From: an uncultured Oscillospiraceae bacterium
GTDB taxonomy: Bacteria; Bacillota; Clostridia; Oscillospirales; Oscillospiraceae
NCBI GenBank assembly: GCA_900763995.1
Contig: CAAFMK010000038.1
Coordinates: 1 to 7,599, forward strand
Length of the DNA: 7,599 bases
Reading direction: 5' to 3'
A model generated the notes under the pieces. That model was not told where the DNA came from and made no database searches. It saw only the letters and a program-made list of their open reading frames with translations. Shown here in pieces: positions 5,060 through 7,599 of this stretch; position 1 is the first letter of the stretch, and every line of letters begins with the position of its first letter. Made by a program: the position numbers and the translations under genes.

Positions 5060-6049
5060 ATGTCGAAAAACTATCGTAGAAAACGCACCAGACAATCCGG
5101 TCGTGCATCCTTTCTGGTGATGTCCGGTGTGTTGGCTGTAGCAGCAATACTGATCGTAGCCAGCAAATACATTGCACGCCCACAGGATAAACAAGATGTT
5201 GACCAGGGTGCCCAGTCCTCAAGCCAGAGCGGCACGATTTCAGGCGACGCCAGCAGTTCCCAATTGAATCAGAACAGCGGGAATGAGGATCATAAAAACG
5301 AGGAGAATGGGAAAGAGGACGGCAGCAGCCAGGCATCTTCCTCCGCCCCAGTCCCCCCAAAGGATGAGGGATCGAACCCAGAGCCCCCCGCCCAGAAGGG
5401 CACAGGCTACGACTTCTCTCAGCCCGCCCCGGCGTCCGCTGCTGTGGAGAACAGCTATTTCGATGATGCTGCCTTTGTAGGGGACTCCCGCACCGATGGA
5501 TTTATGATCTACAGCGGCATTGGCACTGGAAAAAATCTGACCTCCAACGGCCTGTCCATCTTTAAGCTCGATGAGAAGAAGGCACTGACCATCGGGGGAA
5601 CACAGTACACCCTGATGGAGGCACTGGCGCTGGAGCAGTATGGAAAAGTGTATCTCTCGCTGGGAATCAATGAGCTGGGTTACTTTGATGACCAGGGCTT
5701 TTATGACAACTACTGCAAAGCCATTGACCAGATCCGTCAGCTGCAGCCCAATGCAGTCATCTATATGCAGGGCCTGATCCCCCTCAATGAGTCCCAGGCG
5801 GCAAAGAGCACAGGGCAGACCTACTTCAAAAATGACCACCTGCGGATCTATAACGACCTTATGCGCAAGGCCGCTGAGGAAAAAGAAGTGGTATTTCTGG
5901 ATCTGTACAGCGAGTTTGCAGATGAAAATGGTTCCCTGCCCGCCGATGCCAGTAAGGACGGCATCCATCTGTACCAGGAGTACTGCAAGCGCTGGCTGGA
6001 GTATTTGAAAACCCATACTGTGGATTATAAAACCCTGTATGAAAATTAA
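5060..6049 (+). CDS. Membrane-anchored SGNH/GDSL-type hydrolase on an extracellular stalk (329 aa)
   Basis: SGNH enzymes are serine hydrolases or acyl-transferring esterases acting on ester-linked acyl groups. The N-terminus is basic (MSKNYRRKRT), followed by one membrane segment at about 18-38, with no lipobox, so it is probably a signal anchor leaving the rest outside the cell. Residues 41-125 form a Ser/Gln/Glu/Asn/Pro-rich stalk. The catalytic domain follows: GDS at 141-143 (nucleophile Ser143), LGINELG at 201-207 giving the block III G-x-N (G202, N204), and DGIH at 300-303 with Asp300 and His303 completing the triad. The oxyanion block II glycine is less clear, possibly Gly164. The gene is 32 bp upstream of a DUF4358 lipoprotein and very likely co-transcribed. 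I infer action on acetylated wall or capsule glycans or teichoic acids; the substrate is not visible. No MBOAT O-acyltransferase is present in the window. Confidence 0.82.
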   Translation: MSKNYRRKRTRQSGRASFLVMSGVLAVAAILIVASKYIARPQDKQDVDQGAQSSSQSGTISGDASSSQLNQNSGNEDHKNEENGKEDGSSQASSSAPVPPKDEGSNPEPPAQKGTGYDFSQPAPASAAVENSYFDDAAFVGDSRTDGFMIYSGIGTGKNLTSNGLSIFKLDEKKALTIGGTQYTLMEALALEQYGKVYLSLGINELGYFDDQGFYDNYCKAIDQIRQLQPNAVIYMQGLIPLNESQAAKSTGQTYFKNDHLRIYNDLMRKAAEEKEVVFLDLYSEFADENGSLPADASKDGIHLYQEYCKRWLEYLKTHTVDYKTLYEN

Positions 6050-6064
6050 GTGTATATGAAATAT

Positions 6065-6072
6065 AAAGGAGG
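6065..6072 (+). promoter_or_regulatory. Strong ribosome binding site of the DUF4358 lipoprotein gene
   Basis: AAAGGAGG lies 9 bases before the ATG at 6082, close to the ideal site. Combined with the 32-base gap after the SGNH gene and no terminator between them, it supports translation of the second gene from a shared message. Confidence 0.7.
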
Positions 6073-6081
6073 AACTTTATA

Positions 6082-6564
6082 ATGAAAAAATATTTGATGC
6101 TGACCCTTACACTGATGATGGGACTGTCCCTGCTGACAGGCTGCGGCGGGGGAGAGTCCAAGAGCAAGGATGCCGAGGTTTATTCCACCGAGCTGGTCAA
6201 TACCATGGTAGACGCCAAGGTGTTTTCTGAGGAGCTGGAGGCAGTGGATCAGGCCACCGCATTCTCCCTCTACAAGCTGGCAGACTACGGTCTGAGCCCG
6301 GAGGATGTGACTGACAGCACCATCTGCCGCTCCGCTGGAGCCACCTGTGAGGAGGGCACCGTTTTGGTGCTGGCAGATAGGGACAAGGCCGCCCAGGCCC
6401 TCAAAGCCCTACAGGACTATGTGGCTGGTCAGATTACCGCCAATGAGGACTACCGCCCCAACGAGATTCCAAAGCTGGAGGAGGCCATCATAAAGCAGCA
6501 GGGCAATTCCGTGCTTCTGGTGGTGGGCAGCGATATGGAAGCTGCCCAGGGCGCAATGAAATAA
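6082..6564 (+). CDS. DUF4358 family lipoprotein (160 aa)
   Basis: The N-terminus MKKYLMLTLTLMMGLSLLTG is a lipoprotein signal peptide with the lipobox LTGC, so Cys21 should be lipidated and the protein tethered to the outer face of the membrane. A Gly/Ser/Lys linker is followed by a domain from about residue 33 that matches DUF4358: YGLSPEDVTD at 69-78, the SAGATCEE block at 84-91, and the later YRPNEIPKLEEA region (124-135) and LLVVGSD strand (145-151). The family function is unknown. The domain is small with no obvious catalytic residues, more suggestive of binding or assembly than catalysis. From memory, such genes in Clostridia often lie near SGNH hydrolases and MBOAT acyltransferases; here it directly follows an SGNH gene, suggesting a helper for envelope acyl modification (inference). 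Confidence 0.85.
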   Translation: MKKYLMLTLTLMMGLSLLTGCGGGESKSKDAEVYSTELVNTMVDAKVFSEELEAVDQATAFSLYKLADYGLSPEDVTDSTICRSAGATCEEGTVLVLADRDKAAQALKALQDYVAGQITANEDYRPNEIPKLEEAIIKQQGNSVLLVVGSDMEAAQGAMK

Positions 6565-6566
6565 AG

Positions 6567-6609
6567 AAAACACTGGACAGACCGCTATGGCCTTGTCCAG
6601 TGTTTTTTT
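6567..6609. terminator. Bidirectional intrinsic terminator between convergent genes
   Basis: AAAACACTGGACA (6567-6579) and TGTCCAGTGTTTT (6594-6606) form a perfect 13-bp stem. T-runs follow on both strands: seven T at 6603-6609 in the plus direction, and TTTTCTTTATTT in the minus direction. It ends both the SGNH-DUF4358 operon and the DUF2156 gene. Confidence 0.92.
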
Positions 6610-6617
6610 GTGAGGGT

Positions 6618-7523
6618 CTATATAGATTTGCAATAGGAGTCCTCCACTGTGACGGTGAACTTCTCCAACAGTGCGATGGGATGGTAGGACAGCTTGCTGG
6701 TGCGCAGCCCCAGATCACCAGTGTCATCCTCCCGGTTGATAAACTCCACCCCGTCCCGGGCAAACCGCTGGGCAAACTGGGCCACCAGCATCTGGTAACA
6801 GCCCTCAAAGTCCCGGTCGGCCTTTTCGATGTGGATAAACAGGGTGTCGCCAATGATCTCACCAAGAGAAAAGCCAGCAATCTGTCCATCCACCAGGAGC
6901 ATACCACCCAGCAGTCCATAGGCTGAGAGATTGTCCAGTACCTCGTGAGTCTTGGCAATATCCTCCTGAAAGGTGACGGCGGCCTTGTCCCAGCGGCTGG
7001 CATACCGATCCAGAAACGCCTTAAGAGCGGGGACATCCTCTGGCGTGATAGGCCGGAACAGCCAGTTGCCATAGGTTTTTAGGAACTTATTCACATGGTT
7101 GCGCTGTCCACTGAGCTTCTTCCCCCTGAAGTACATCATATCCTCTGCCCGATACAGATAGTCGAAGTTATCCCGCTCAGAGATGGCGGCGCTGTTGGGG
7201 AAGAAATTTTGGATGGACTCCAGCTCATCCTTTGGAATGGGGTAAAAGGCAATGGGGATCTTGTGCTGGCAGCAGTATGCGGCAATCTGGGTGTAGTGCT
7301 CCTGACGGTTGCCGCACAGGGGGAGGGTAAAGGTCTCTCCCAGGCTGGGGTAGCTCACTTTAAAATAGAGAGAATCGTTATAGATGGCCCACTGTGTTTG
7401 ATAAATATCACGCCAGATAAACACAGTGCCCAGAGTTGGGTCACAGATACGGCTGCTGTTCTGGGTGAAAAAGGGGCGCAGCTTTGGCAGATCCTCTAGC
7501 TGCAGGGGATGGAAATCCAACAT
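6618..7523 (-). CDS. DUF2156 protein, LPG synthase C-terminal-like (301 aa)
   Basis: DUF2156 is the aminoacyl-transferring domain found at the end of MprF, which attaches lysine or alanine from aminoacyl-tRNA to phosphatidylglycerol. This one is free-standing, with no membrane helices, and about 300 aa long, which is usual for the soluble Clostridia family members. The double GNAT-like layout shows DYLYRAEDMMYFRGKKLSG with RNHVNKF at 121-147, and a second block NREDDTGDLGLRTSKLSYHP at 263-282, both characteristic of the family. The soluble form probably modifies something other than lipid, or acts at the membrane surface; its substrate is unknown. The ATG at 7523 has AAGGAT 8 bases upstream. 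The gene is alone in its transcript, converging on the DUF4358 gene across a shared terminator. Confidence 0.88.
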   Translation of the reverse strand: MLDFHPLQLEDLPKLRPFFTQNSSRICDPTLGTVFIWRDIYQTQWAIYNDSLYFKVSYPSLGETFTLPLCGNRQEHYTQIAAYCCQHKIPIAFYPIPKDELESIQNFFPNSAAISERDNFDYLYRAEDMMYFRGKKLSGQRNHVNKFLKTYGNWLFRPITPEDVPALKAFLDRYASRWDKAAVTFQEDIAKTHEVLDNLSAYGLLGGMLLVDGQIAGFSLGEIIGDTLFIHIEKADRDFEGCYQMLVAQFAQRFARDGVEFINREDDTGDLGLRTSKLSYHPIALLEKFTVTVEDSYCKSI

Positions 7524-7544
7524 AAATTCATATCCTTATTTTCT

Positions 7545-7563
7545 GGGTCAAAGACCCTTTTTT
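7545..7563 (+). terminator. Short terminator-like hairpin with T6 in the DUF2156 leader
   Basis: GGGTC (7545-7549), AAA, GACCC (7553-7557) and then TTTTTT (7558-7563) read as a very short terminator on the plus strand. No plus-strand gene upstream needs it. On the minus strand it is a 5-bp hairpin between the promoter and the ribosome binding site of the DUF2156 gene. Its stem is short, so I rate it low. Confidence 0.3.
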
Positions 7564-7565
7564 AT

Positions 7566-7571
7566 ATTATA
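7566..7571 (-). promoter_or_regulatory. Likely -10 box of the DUF2156 gene
   Basis: A perfect TATAAT on the minus strand would start transcription near 7559, about 36 bases before the ATG. The hexamer 17 bases upstream (TGGTAT) is a poor -35, so a true promoter is plausible but not proven. Confidence 0.4.
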
Positions 7572-7599
7572 TCCTTTAGACGGCCAAAATACCACCCGG

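Noticed and set aside
5240..6016. A 258-codon minus-strand frame opposite the SGNH hydrolase
   Set aside because: It lies inside a gene with a clear catalytic triad and has no ribosome binding site or family features.

Overview
The window looks like chromosome from a butyrate-producing gut Clostridium of the Oscillospiraceae type (Flavonifractor, Pseudoflavonifractor or Intestinimonas relatives). This is inferred from moderately GC-rich codon use, strong AGGAGG-type ribosome binding sites, a Faecalibacterium-like butyryl-CoA:acetate CoA-transferase, and lineage-typical DUF4358 and DUF2156 proteins. No phage, insertion sequence, CRISPR array, tRNA or rRNA was seen.

Left part, all on the minus strand. 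The left edge cuts a small unrecognised gene (1-104), whose leader contains two inverted repeats. Reading right to left from about 4330, an extended -10 promoter is followed by a shikimate kinase-like P-loop kinase with a GTG start (3661-4206), a RhlE-type DEAD-box RNA helicase with a 260-residue basic tail (1672-3582) and the butyrate-forming CoA-transferase but (267-1607). The gaps are 78 and 64 bp with no convincing internal terminator, so the three may share a transcript. That transcript ends at a good intrinsic terminator at 205-248.

Middle. The 4207-4609 gap separates the kinase operon from plus-strand genes. It holds divergent promoters and a purine-rich, G-run-rich stretch. A gutted DegV-family gene follows (4610-4769). 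It keeps its promoter, ribosome binding site and terminator, but only the first ~25 and last ~25 codons remain, and a one-base C-run frameshift breaks the second piece.

Right part. A promoter near 4930 drives a two-gene plus-strand operon: a membrane-anchored SGNH/GDSL-type hydrolase on a long Ser/Glu/Pro stalk (5060-6049) and a DUF4358 lipoprotein (6082-6564). Both are predicted to work outside the membrane, probably on cell-surface acyl groups (inference). A bidirectional terminator (6567-6609) separates them from a convergent minus-strand DUF2156 protein (6618-7523), a soluble relative of the MprF aminoacyltransferase domain, with its own promoter near 7570.

Most of the window is ordinary chromosome. 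The best leads are the deleted DegV gene, the kinase lacking the main shikimate-binding arginine, and the SGNH-DUF4358 surface pair.
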